Assembly: GCA_028694565.1 (NCBI GenBank)
Contig: JAQVKR010000175.1
Location: forward strand, 1-6,058
Direction: 5' to 3'
Origin: Gammaproteobacteria bacterium
Lineage (GTDB): Bacteria; Pseudomonadota; Gammaproteobacteria; DSM-26407
DNA: 6,058 nt
Below the pieces are notes generated by a model that saw only the letters and a program-made list of their open reading frames with translations, was not told the origin of the DNA and made no database searches. Below, one piece after another: positions 1 to 5,891 of this stretch. Both the position numbers and the translations under genes were made by a program. Numbering within the stretch: position 1 is the first letter of the stretch; the number at the start of each line of letters is the position of its first letter.

Positions 1-2005
1 CCTCCACCCGGTTGTCGTGAAAGGCCGGCCCGCCCCGTGGCGCCACCGGATCGCCATGGGCGAGGTGATTCAGGTTCCCCCCGCCCGGAAAATCCCCGCT
101 GCGGAAATTGGACTCGCACAAGGTGATCCCGGGGCGGACCTCCGTGGTCAGACGGGCGACCATGTGCAGGCGCGCCAGGTCATTGTAGACGGCCACCCGG
201 TCGCCGTCGGCGATGCCGCGCGCCGCCGCATCCTCCGGGTGGATCCAGAGCCGCGGCGGCAACCGCCGCGCGGCCGAAGGGGTGGCGCTGAAGGTGGTGT
301 TGAGCACCTCGTGGGCCGGCGGCGTCATGAAATCGAGGGGGTAGAGCGCGGCTTCCGGCAGGTCGCGGCGATTGACCGGCCAGTGATCGGGCAGTGCCGG
401 CATGGCCGGATCGGCCCACTCCGGCCGGAACCGGAACCGTCCGTCGGGCTGGGGGAATCCGGCGCGGAAGTGGGCCTCCGCCTCCGGCGGCGCACAGTCG
501 ATCCAATGCCGCCGGGCCAGCTCCGCGCGCGGCGGGAGTCCCGACGCGGCCAGCACCCGATCGATCATCTCCGCGCTGTCGCCGCTGAAATCCGGCCCGT
601 CGAGACCCAGGCGCCGCGCCAGGGCGTTGATCACCTCGTGGTTGCAACGCGCCGCGCCGGCCGCCGGCAGCACCGCCTCCGCCAGCTGCAGGGTGTACTG
701 CCCGTAGGATTTGTAGAGATCCGGATGCTCCAGGAAGGTGGTGGCCGGCAACACCACGTCGGCGAACCGAGCGCTGTCGGTCATGACCTGCTCGTGCACC
801 AGGGTGAACAGATCCTCCCGCGCCAGACCGGCATGGACCCGCCCCAGATCCGGACAGGAAGCGGCCGGGTTGGCATTGAATACCAGCAGGGCCGTCACCG
901 GCGGCTCCAGCCCCGGCTCGGTGAGCCAGCGGCCCAGACGGCTCATGTCCAGCTCCCGCACCGCGGGGTCCGCGAGGTCGGTGTGCCGCACCGGAGCGTC
1001 ATCCACCCGGAACGCGGCGCCGGTGGCGAACAGGGCTCCCGCGCCGCGCCGGGGCCAGGCCCCCGTCACCGACGGCAGGCAGGAGACGGCATGGACGTTG
1101 ACCGCGCCGTTGCGCTGCCGGCTCATCCCCAGGCCGATGCGGATGAAGGGCCGCTCGGCGCGCCCGTAGGCACGGGCGAACGCCCGGATCGTCTCCGCCT
1201 CCAGCCCGGTGAGCGCCGCGGCCCACTCCGGCGTCCGGGTGGCGAGATGGGCCTCCACCCCGGCATCGAAATCGGTGTGGCGCGCCAGGTAGTCCCGATC
1301 GGCGAACCCCTCCTCGAGCAGCACCTGCATCACCGCGCAGGCAAGCGCGGCGTCGGTGCCGGGACGCGGATTGAGATGGAGATCGGCGAGCCGGGCGGTG
1401 CGGGTGCGGTAGGGATCCACCACCACCAGCCGCGCGCCCGCGCGGCGCGCCGCCTTCACCAGCGTCATGAAATTGACGTGGGTGGAAACGGCATTGATGC
1501 CCCACAGCACCACCAGGTCGCTCTGCGCCGCCTCCTCGGGCGCGGGACCGATGGCGGCGCCCACCCCGGCCAGCCAGCCCGATTCCGCGATGGGGAAGCA
1601 GATGGTCCGCCCCAGGCGCGAGAAGCCCGCATGATGGGCCAGGCGTTCCACGGCCTTCTGCTGCACCACGCCCATGGTGCCGCCATAGTAATAGGGCAAC
1701 ACCGTCTGGGGGCCGTGGCGCGCCATCGCCGTGCGCAGGCGCGTTGCCGCGACCTCCAGGGCCTCGTCCCAGTCCGCCTCGCGGAACCGGCCGCTCCCCT
1801 TCGGCCCGTCCCGCAGGAGCGGCCGGAGGATGCGCTCACCCTCCTGGATCTCGCGGTAGCGGCTCACCTTGCCGCAGATGACGCCACGGGTGAAGGGATG
1901 CGTCTTCCAGCCGCCGATACGGGCCAGGCGTCCGTCCTCCACCTCCACCGCGAGGGCGCAGGAGCCGGGACAGTCCAGGGGACAGGTGCTGTAGTGCCGT
2001 GTCAT
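1..2005 (-). CDS. Molybdopterin/[4Fe-4S] oxidoreductase (BisC/formate dehydrogenase-like), 3' end cut by window edge
   Basis: I translated 668 codons from the ATG at 2005-2003 to the left edge without a stop. The N-terminus carries a [4Fe-4S] motif, C8-x3-C12-x3-C16-x27-C44, followed by G45-K46; a Lys two residues after the fourth Cys is the usual electron-relay residue in this superfamily. TICFPIAESG puts Cys136 where NapA has its Mo-ligating Cys. Cofactor-binding stretches follow: LWGIN (168-171 region), VVVDPYR (194-200), NPRPGTD (212-218), FNANPAASCPD (376-386) and ADVVLP (415-420). The C-terminal dinucleotide-binding domain runs from about 555, with LWIHPEDAAARGIADGDRV. Family members are usually near 700 residues, so only a short tail is probably missing. 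No Tat signal is visible, so the enzyme is probably cytoplasmic. The start overlaps the upstream BKACE stop as ATGA, with no clear Shine-Dalgarno (CATCCAAAGACC precedes it), which suggests translational coupling. The family is secure; substrate and electron acceptor are unknown. It resembles the small YoaE-like group more than large formate dehydrogenases (inference). Confidence 0.92.
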   Translation of the reverse strand, partial: MTRHYSTCPLDCPGSCALAVEVEDGRLARIGGWKTHPFTRGVICGKVSRYREIQEGERILRPLLRDGPKGSGRFREADWDEALEVAATRLRTAMARHGPQTVLPYYYGGTMGVVQQKAVERLAHHAGFSRLGRTICFPIAESGWLAGVGAAIGPAPEEAAQSDLVVLWGINAVSTHVNFMTLVKAARRAGARLVVVDPYRTRTARLADLHLNPRPGTDAALACAVMQVLLEEGFADRDYLARHTDFDAGVEAHLATRTPEWAAALTGLEAETIRAFARAYGRAERPFIRIGLGMSRQRNGAVNVHAVSCLPSVTGAWPRRGAGALFATGAAFRVDDAPVRHTDLADPAVRELDMSRLGRWLTEPGLEPPVTALLVFNANPAASCPDLGRVHAGLAREDLFTLVHEQVMTDSARFADVVLPATTFLEHPDLYKSYGQYTLQLAEAVLPAAGAARCNHEVINALARRLGLDGPDFSGDSAEMIDRVLAASGLPPRAELARRHWIDCAPPEAEAHFRAGFPQPDGRFRFRPEWADPAMPALPDHWPVNRRDLPEAALYPLDFMTPPAHEVLNTTFSATPSAARRLPPRLWIHPEDAAARGIADGDRVAVYNDLARLHMVARLTTEVRPGITLCESNFRSGDFPGGGNLNHLAHGDPVAPRGGPAFHDNRVE

Positions 2006-2838
2006 GGTCTTTGGATGCCGAAGCGGATCCGCGCCTGGGCGGCGGTGGCGGTCGAGACGCCGAGCTCCGCGAGCACGCCGCCGAGACGGCCCACCTGGTC
2101 GCTGTTGCCGGCCAGGGGCTCCCCGGGGCGGCGCTCCAGGTTGTTCTCGAACCCCACCCGGCAGTGGCCGCCCGCGAGCGCCGCCAGGGCGTTGATCGCC
2201 AGCTCCTCCGGGCCGAAGGCGCATACCCCCCAGGCCCACGCCGCGGGCAGCAGGGGCAGCCAGGCCAGCAGATCGGCGCGGCGGCCGGGGGGACCGGCAT
2301 AGCGGCCGATGACCAGCAGCACATAGGGATTCTGCTGGGGAACCCAGCCCCGCTCCCACCAGGCGCGCAGCCGCTCAAGCTGTCCGGGCGCGTAGACGAT
2401 GTACTGGGGGATCGTGCCGGCGGCATGGATCTCCGCCAGGAAGTCCCGCGCCGCGGCCTGCTCCGGCCCACTGTCCCCGTCCAGCAACTCCTCCAGGTTC
2501 AGCGAGATCATCTCCGGGGCCAGCGCCCGCTGGACCGCCATCATCTCCGCCGGCCCGAACCGGCCGGCGCGCTCGGTGGTGGGCTGCACCACCAGGCCGC
2601 AGACCCCGGCCACCGCCGCCATGGCCTCCCGGTAGCGGCCCGGATCGAGCGAATGGAGGCCGTTGCCGTCGCGCACGTGCAGGTGCAGGATGGCCGCCCC
2701 GGCCGCCTCGCAGGCGCCTGCCTCGGCGGCGATCTCCTCCGGCGTCAGGGGAATCGCGGCGTGCTCCGCCCGCCCCCGCCGCGCCCCGTTCGGCGCCACG
2801 GTGATCACCACCTCCCCGCCCGTCTCGATGGCCGTCAT
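2002..2838 (-). CDS. BKACE family (DUF849) beta-keto acid cleavage enzyme, variant active site
   Basis: This 278-residue protein matches the 3-keto-5-aminohexanoate cleavage enzyme (Kce)/BKACE family in length and motifs. These enzymes condense a beta-keto acid with acetyl-CoA and cleave it to acetoacetate plus a new acyl-CoA, in a TIM-barrel fold with a divalent metal. Visible marks are VITVAPNGARR (11-21), IPLTPEEIA (29-37), LHLHVRD (51-57) with metal-binding His52 and His54, VVQPTTE (83-89), ISLNLEELLDG (111-121) and RVGFENNLERRPG (227-239) with the likely metal ligand Glu231. Against Kce as I remember it, Glu14 is replaced by Arg20 and the Asp after the metal Glu by Asn232, so substrate or mechanism may differ. 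The ATG at 2838 has an AGGAG ribosome site 10 nt upstream. It overlaps the downstream molybdoenzyme by 4 bp. The 303-bp gap to the aminotransferase upstream is almost filled by a repeat element. Family confidence is high; the substrate is not predictable. Confidence 0.92.
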   Translation of the reverse strand: MTAIETGGEVVITVAPNGARRGRAEHAAIPLTPEEIAAEAGACEAAGAAILHLHVRDGNGLHSLDPGRYREAMAAVAGVCGLVVQPTTERAGRFGPAEMMAVQRALAPEMISLNLEELLDGDSGPEQAAARDFLAEIHAAGTIPQYIVYAPGQLERLRAWWERGWVPQQNPYVLLVIGRYAGPPGRRADLLAWLPLLPAAWAWGVCAFGPEELAINALAALAGGHCRVGFENNLERRPGEPLAGNSDQVGRLGGVLAELGVSTATAAQARIRFGIQRP

Positions 2839-2848
2839 ATTGATAGAA

Positions 2849-2853
2849 CTCCT
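2849..2853 (-). promoter_or_regulatory. Ribosome binding site of the BKACE gene
   Basis: The minus strand reads AGGAG, 10 nt before the ATG at 2838, and fixes that start. It lies only 2 bp outside the end of the inverted-repeat element at 2856, so the mRNA leader of this gene comes from the repeat unless transcription starts within those few bases. Confidence 0.7.
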
Positions 2854-2855
2854 GG

Positions 2856-3126
2856 TTCACCACGAAGGCACGAAGGACACGAAGAAAAAACAAGAAAAGA
2901 AGTTAACCGCAGATTTGCGTTGATTGGCGTTGATTCGTACAGCGAATGACTGGATTGCACACCGAAAATCCAGGCCACGGTGTTTGAGCGCCAAAGCCAT
3001 CGGGTAAAATCCGGCTGCCGGAGAACTGCCGCAAGACCATCATTCGCGCAAAAGAATCTGCGTCAATCAACGCAAATCTGCGGTTCATACATCCTCTCTT
3101 CGTGTCCTTCGTGCCTTCGTGGTGAA
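2856..3126. repeat. Nested inverted-repeat element, copy 1 (271 bp)
   Basis: The outer arms 2856-2884 and 3098-3126 are a perfect 29-bp inverted repeat built from CACGAAGG units. The inner arms 2905-2936 and 3054-3085 are inverted repeats of 32 bp with 3 mismatches, and each contains a degenerate tandem of GCGTTGATT. The core 2937-3053 carries a hairpin at 2950-2973. A second copy lies at 5600-5866 in the same orientation. The element has no credible protein. It is much richer in A+T than the flanking genes, and I saw no target-site duplication. It fills nearly all the space between the aminotransferase stop (3142) and the BKACE ribosome site. The structure fits a dispersed, MITE-like or REP-like palindromic element; its mobility is inferred. 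Confidence 0.88.
2950..2973. repeat. Hairpin in the core of repeat copy 1
   Basis: CTGGATT (2950-2956) pairs with AATCCAG (2967-2973) across a 10-nt loop containing ACCGA. The same hairpin occurs in copy 2 with one changed base pair, T-A here and G-C there, so pairing is kept while the bases change. Confidence 0.6.
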
Positions 3127-3141
3127 AATGTATTTTCCCGA

Positions 3142-4479
3142 CTAACCCCTGCCCGCCACCTGTTTCGTCGCCCGCTCCAGGGCCCGGCCCAGGATCTCCA
3201 CCAGGCGGTCGATCTGGCTGCGGGTGATGATGAACGGCGGGGCGACGAGGAGGTGATCGCCGCGGCGGCCGTCGATGGTCCCGCCGGTGGGATAGAGAAT
3301 CAGGCCCAGTTCGAAGGCCGCGTCGCCCACCAGGTTGTGGAAGCCGGTTTCCGGCTCGAAGGGCGTCCGGCTCTCGCGGTCCCGGACGAACTCCATGCCG
3401 ACGAACAGGCCGCGGCCGCGGATCTCACCCACGTGGGGATGATCGCCGAAGGCGGCCTGGAGCTGCTCGCGCAGGTATTTGCCCAGCTTGCGGCTGCGAT
3501 CCACGAGCTTGTGCTCGCTCATGTAGCGGATGACGGCCACCCCGGCGGCGGCCGCCAGCGGGTGCCCCATGTAGGTGTGGCCGTGCTGGAAGACGTTGCG
3601 CCGGTTGTGGAAGGTGTCGTTGATGCGGTGGTGGACCATGGTGGCGCCGACGGGCACGTAGCCCGCCGCCAGGCCCTTGGCCAAACACATGAGATCGGGC
3701 ACCACGCCCCAGTGCTTCATGGCGAACCAGGCCCCGGTGCGGCCGAGCCCGGTCATCACCTCGTCGGCGATGAGCAGCACATCGTGGCGATCGCAGATTT
3801 CACGGACGCGCAGGAAGTAGCCCGCCGGTGGCGTGAGCGCCCCCGCGGTCGCCCCCACGATGGGCTCGGCGATGAAGGCCGAGACCTTTTCCGGCCCCAC
3901 CTCCTGGATGGCCCGCTCCAGGTCGTCGGCGCACTCGAGCGCACAGCTCTCCGGATGCCTGCCGAAGGGGCAGCGGTAACAGTAGCAGGGGGCCACCCGC
4001 GGCCGCGGGTAGAGCATGGGCTCGTAGATGGCCCGGCGCCACAGGTTGCCGCCGACCGCCAGGGCCCCCAGGGTGTTGCCGTGGTAGCTCTGCTCGCGGC
4101 CGATGACCATCCACTTCTCGGGCCGCCCCATCTGCACCCAGTAGGCGCGCGCCATCTTCAGCGCCGACTCCACCGCCTCGGAACCGCCGGAGACGAAGTA
4201 GGTGAAGTCGAGCCCGCCCGGCGCGCGCTCGGCCAGCAGCTCCGCCAGCTCCTCCTGGGGATCGTTGGTGAACTGGCTGGTGTGGGCGAACTCCACCGAG
4301 TCGAGCTGGGCCTTGATGGCCTCCACCACCTCCGGCACATGGTGGCCGATGGCGGAGACCACCGCCCCGCCGCAGCCGTCCAGGTAGCGCTTCCCCTGCC
4401 TGTCGTAGAGGTAGACGCCCTTGCCGCGGGCGACCACGGGGTATTTCTTGTAGGGATTGCGGTAGAAGACGTGGCTCAT
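3142..4479 (-). CDS. Class III PLP-dependent aminotransferase (omega-aminotransferase type)
   Basis: This 445-residue protein has full family length. It transfers an amino group from an amino acid or omega-amine to an oxo-acid using PLP, in the cytoplasm, probably as a dimer. Landmarks are YLYDRQGKRYLDGCGG (23-38), VSGGSEAVESALKMAR (96-111) for cofactor phosphate, SYHGNTLGA (131-139) with Tyr132 stacking on PLP, AEPIVGA (204-210), IADEVMTGLGRTG (237-249) with Asp239 contacting the pyridine nitrogen, LAKGLAAGYVPVGA (266-279) with Schiff-base Lys268, and HTYMGHPLAAAA (301-312). The segment 165-183 has five cysteines (CYCYRC, then C179 and C183). The ATG at 4479 has GAGG five bases upstream. The gap to the preceding usp gene is 123 bp with no terminator or gene seen, so co-transcription is plausible. 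Downstream lies repeat copy 1, then BKACE. A beta-amino or omega-amino acid substrate would fit BKACE, but this is inference; sequence alone does not separate beta-alanine, taurine, GABA or other donors. Confidence 0.94.
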   Translation of the reverse strand: MSHVFYRNPYKKYPVVARGKGVYLYDRQGKRYLDGCGGAVVSAIGHHVPEVVEAIKAQLDSVEFAHTSQFTNDPQEELAELLAERAPGGLDFTYFVSGGSEAVESALKMARAYWVQMGRPEKWMVIGREQSYHGNTLGALAVGGNLWRRAIYEPMLYPRPRVAPCYCYRCPFGRHPESCALECADDLERAIQEVGPEKVSAFIAEPIVGATAGALTPPAGYFLRVREICDRHDVLLIADEVMTGLGRTGAWFAMKHWGVVPDLMCLAKGLAAGYVPVGATMVHHRINDTFHNRRNVFQHGHTYMGHPLAAAAGVAVIRYMSEHKLVDRSRKLGKYLREQLQAAFGDHPHVGEIRGRGLFVGMEFVRDRESRTPFEPETGFHNLVGDAAFELGLILYPTGGTIDGRRGDHLLVAPPFIITRSQIDRLVEILGRALERATKQVAGRG

Positions 4480-4484
4480 GGAAA

Positions 4485-4488
4485 CCTC
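4485..4488 (-). promoter_or_regulatory. Ribosome binding site of the aminotransferase
   Basis: The minus strand reads GAGG, then TTTCC, then the ATG at 4479. The site supports this start. The frame has no better upstream ATG. Confidence 0.6.
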
Positions 4489-4602
4489 GGTTCAGATCCG
4501 CCCTGCGCATGCCCCACGGGCCGCTTCAGGCGCAGCCGCCGGGACGGCACGGTCAGGAAGCGCACGGCGGATGGACTGTCCCCCTGCCCGGCGACCCGCG
4601 GC

Positions 4603-5034
4603 TCAGACCCGGACCACGGCCACCGAGCAGTGGGCGTGGCGCACGACCTTCGACGCACAGGAACCGAGCAGGACCTCATCGCCCCCCCGCTTGGCATAGC
4701 TGGGCATGACGATCAAATCGGCCCCGATTTTCTGCGCCTGCTTCAGGATCTGCTCGTAGGGGTTGCCCTCGGCCACGGCTACCGCCACCGGGACATCCTC
4801 CGGAACATGCCGCCCGGCGTAGGCATTGAGCTTGGCGCGGATCTCCTTCTTCGCCTCGCGCATCGCCGCGGAGGGGAAGTAGGAGGCCACGATGGGCATC
4901 CCGAAGCCGGGCAACACCGAGATCAGGTGCAGGCCGGTGTTCCCCTGGCGCGCCTGATCGACCGCGATGGCCATGGCCTTGCGGGCGAGCGGGGTGTCCT
5001 TCAGGTCAACCGGAACGAGTATGGTCTTGAACAT
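4603..5034 (-). CDS. Universal stress protein, UspA family (second of tandem pair)
   Basis: This single Usp domain of 143 residues is typical of the family: small cytoplasmic alpha/beta dimers, many of which bind ATP. The N-terminal strand MFKTILVPVDL carries the conserved Asp10. GADLIVMPSY (104-113) and LLGSCASKVVRHAHCSVAVV (122-141) form the nucleotide-binding end. Compared with the ATP-binding motif G-x2-G-x9-G-S/T of MJ0577, Gly124-Ser125 are kept but the first two glycines are Pro111 and Ala114, so ATP binding is uncertain. The segment FGMPIVASYFPS (44-55) matches FGLSLVSQYFPE in the neighbouring Usp, which points to an old duplication. The gene lies 99 bp after the first Usp and 123 bp before the aminotransferase. 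The start has an AGGAAGAG stretch at 5043-5050. Its role is probably regulatory; the ligand is unknown. Confidence 0.93.
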   Translation of the reverse strand: MFKTILVPVDLKDTPLARKAMAIAVDQARQGNTGLHLISVLPGFGMPIVASYFPSAAMREAKKEIRAKLNAYAGRHVPEDVPVAVAVAEGNPYEQILKQAQKIGADLIVMPSYAKRGGDEVLLGSCASKVVRHAHCSVAVVRV

Positions 5035-5042
5035 GGTGATGA

Positions 5043-5050
5043 CTCTTCCT
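5043..5050 (-). promoter_or_regulatory. Purine-rich ribosome binding site of the second usp gene
   Basis: The minus strand reads AGGAAGAG, 8 nt before the ATG at 5034. It is a plausible but not ideal Shine-Dalgarno. Confidence 0.45.
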
Positions 5051-5072
5051 TGCCTTGGAGCCCGACGCGGCC

Positions 5073-5100
5073 CCCGCGGCGGCCAACCGCCCGCCGCGGG
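5073..5100. other. Perfect 10-bp GC-only hairpin between the two usp genes
   Basis: CCCGCGGCGG (5073-5082) pairs exactly with CCGCCGCGGG (5091-5100) around an 8-nt loop. It sits in the 99-bp usp-usp gap, about 23 bases upstream of the second gene's purine-rich ribosome site. No run of T follows it on the minus strand, so it is not a standard intrinsic terminator. It could protect an mRNA end or set the ratio of the two proteins (inference). Confidence 0.55.
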
Positions 5101-5133
5101 CAGCCGGGCGAACGGGCCGCGCGGCCTCCCGCC

Positions 5134-5562
5134 TCAGTCGCGCACCACCAGCACCGAACGGCTGCAGTGGCGCACCACCCGGGTGGCATTGGGGCCGATG
5201 AGGTAGTCCTCCAGCTCGGGACGGTGGGAGGCCATGACGATGAGATCCGCGTCGACCTGCTCCGCCGCCTGGATGATCTCGTGGTAGATGGTGCCCTGGG
5301 CGACGATGTGCTGCACTCTCACCTCCTCCGGCACCCGCTCGCGCACCAGATCGTGCAGCCGCGCCCCGGCCTGTTCCAGGAGCTTCGCCTCGTAGTCCTC
5401 GGGAAAGTACTGGGACACCAGGCTCAACCCGAAATCCGGGATCACCGTGAGCACGTGCAGCCGCGAACCGAAGGCCCGGCAGTACTCCACCGCCGTCGGC
5501 AGGGCCTTGCGCCAGCTGCTCTCGTCCTCCAGGTCCACGCACAACAGGATATCCCGGTACAT
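5134..5562 (-). CDS. Universal stress protein, UspA family (first of tandem pair)
   Basis: This 142-residue single-domain Usp starts MYRDILLCVDL and ends RSVLVVRD. ADLIVMASHRPELEDYLIG (105-123) and NATRVVRH (125-132) are typical of the HRPxxxDYL subgroup. Of the three MJ0577 glycines only Gly123 remains, followed by Pro124 instead of Ser or Thr, so nucleotide binding may be altered. I chose the ATG at 5562 because AGAGG lies 8 nt upstream and the family's N-terminal strand begins there. An in-frame ATG 60 bases upstream, at 5622, would add 20 residues unlike any Usp and would start inside the repeat element. The gene follows a probable TRAP transporter permease with the 267-bp repeat between. 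A Usp next to a TRAP transporter recalls TeaD, which modulates ectoine uptake by TeaABC. A role in gating or signalling for transport is inferred. Confidence 0.93.
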   Translation of the reverse strand: MYRDILLCVDLEDESSWRKALPTAVEYCRAFGSRLHVLTVIPDFGLSLVSQYFPEDYEAKLLEQAGARLHDLVRERVPEEVRVQHIVAQGTIYHEIIQAAEQVDADLIVMASHRPELEDYLIGPNATRVVRHCSRSVLVVRD

Positions 5563-5570
5563 GATTTCCG

Positions 5571-5575
5571 CCTCT
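5571..5575 (-). promoter_or_regulatory. Ribosome binding site deciding the start of the first usp gene
   Basis: The minus strand reads AGAGG, 8 nt before the ATG at 5562. The site favours this start over the in-frame ATG at 5622, which lies in repeat-derived sequence. Confidence 0.65.
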
Positions 5576-5599
5576 GGACTGTTGCGTAAGAAAAAATTC

Positions 5600-5866
5600 C
5601 ACCACGAAGGCACGAAGGGCACGAAGAAAAGACAAAAATGAGATTAGCGCAGATTTACGCTGATTGACGTTGATTCCTGTGGTCGATTACGGGATTGCTT
5701 ACCGACAATCCCGGTTGCGGTGTTTAGAATGCAGCGTGCCATCGGCCGCAAGCGGGCAACCAGGGAACGACAGCGCAACCCTCATCCGGAAATAAAAATC
5801 AGCGTCAATCAACGTAAATCTGCGGTTAAATGGTTTTTTCTTCGTGTCCTCCGTGCCTTCGTGGTG
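5600..5866. repeat. Nested inverted-repeat element, copy 2 (267 bp)
   Basis: This element has the same architecture and orientation as the copy at 2856-3126. The outer arms 5600-5630 and 5836-5866 are inverted repeats of 31 bp with 2 mismatches, made of CACGAAGG units. The inner arms 5645-5676 and 5796-5827 are inverted repeats carrying GCAGATTTACG and GATTGACG blocks. The core keeps GGATTGC, ACCGA, AATCC and CGGTGTTT in the same order as copy 1, while the remainder has diverged, so the copies are related but not recent duplicates. The element fills most of the 329-bp gap between the transporter stop and the first usp gene and ends 38 bp before the usp ATG. I see no protein, terminator or target-site duplication in it. 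Confidence 0.88.
5690..5713. repeat. Hairpin in the core of repeat copy 2
   Basis: CGGGATTG (5690-5697) pairs with CAATCCCG (5706-5713) around an 8-nt loop containing ACCGA. It matches the copy 1 hairpin at 2950-2973. The second pair is G-C here and T-A there, and this copy has one extra closing pair at the loop. Confidence 0.6.
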
Positions 5867-5891
5867 AGCGCTTTCCGATCGGCCGCGCACT

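Noticed and set aside
17..2302. A 761-codon open frame on the plus strand
   Set aside because: It lies opposite the molybdoenzyme and BKACE, is rich in Arg, Gly, Pro and His with no domain, and arises because GC-rich codons on the other strand leave few stops.
2855..2950. Small open frames inside the repeat elements (HEGTKDTKK-like and LRVLRAFVV-like peptides)
   Set aside because: They are translations of the repeated arms in different frames and do not represent genes.
3124..3137. AT-rich palindrome GAAAATGTATTTTC between repeat copy 1 and the aminotransferase stop
   Set aside because: Six A/T-rich pairs around 2 nt are too weak for a terminator and could be chance at the repeat edge.
2840..3140. 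Target-site duplications flanking the repeat elements
   Set aside because: I compared the bases outside the arms of both copies and found no matching direct repeats.
4480..4602. A possible terminator or small gene between the second usp and the aminotransferase
   Set aside because: The 123 bp hold only imperfect GC stems without a T-run, and the open frame across it is a shadow. Apart from the aminotransferase ribosome site I see nothing supportable.
2980..5589. An 869-codon open frame on the plus strand
   Set aside because: It runs through a repeat and opposite three clearly homologous genes, and its composition is low-complexity shadow type.
5563..5622. A 20-residue N-terminal extension of the first Usp
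   Set aside because: The extra residues come partly from the repeat arm, no ribosome site precedes the upstream ATG, and the family's first strand starts at the downstream ATG.
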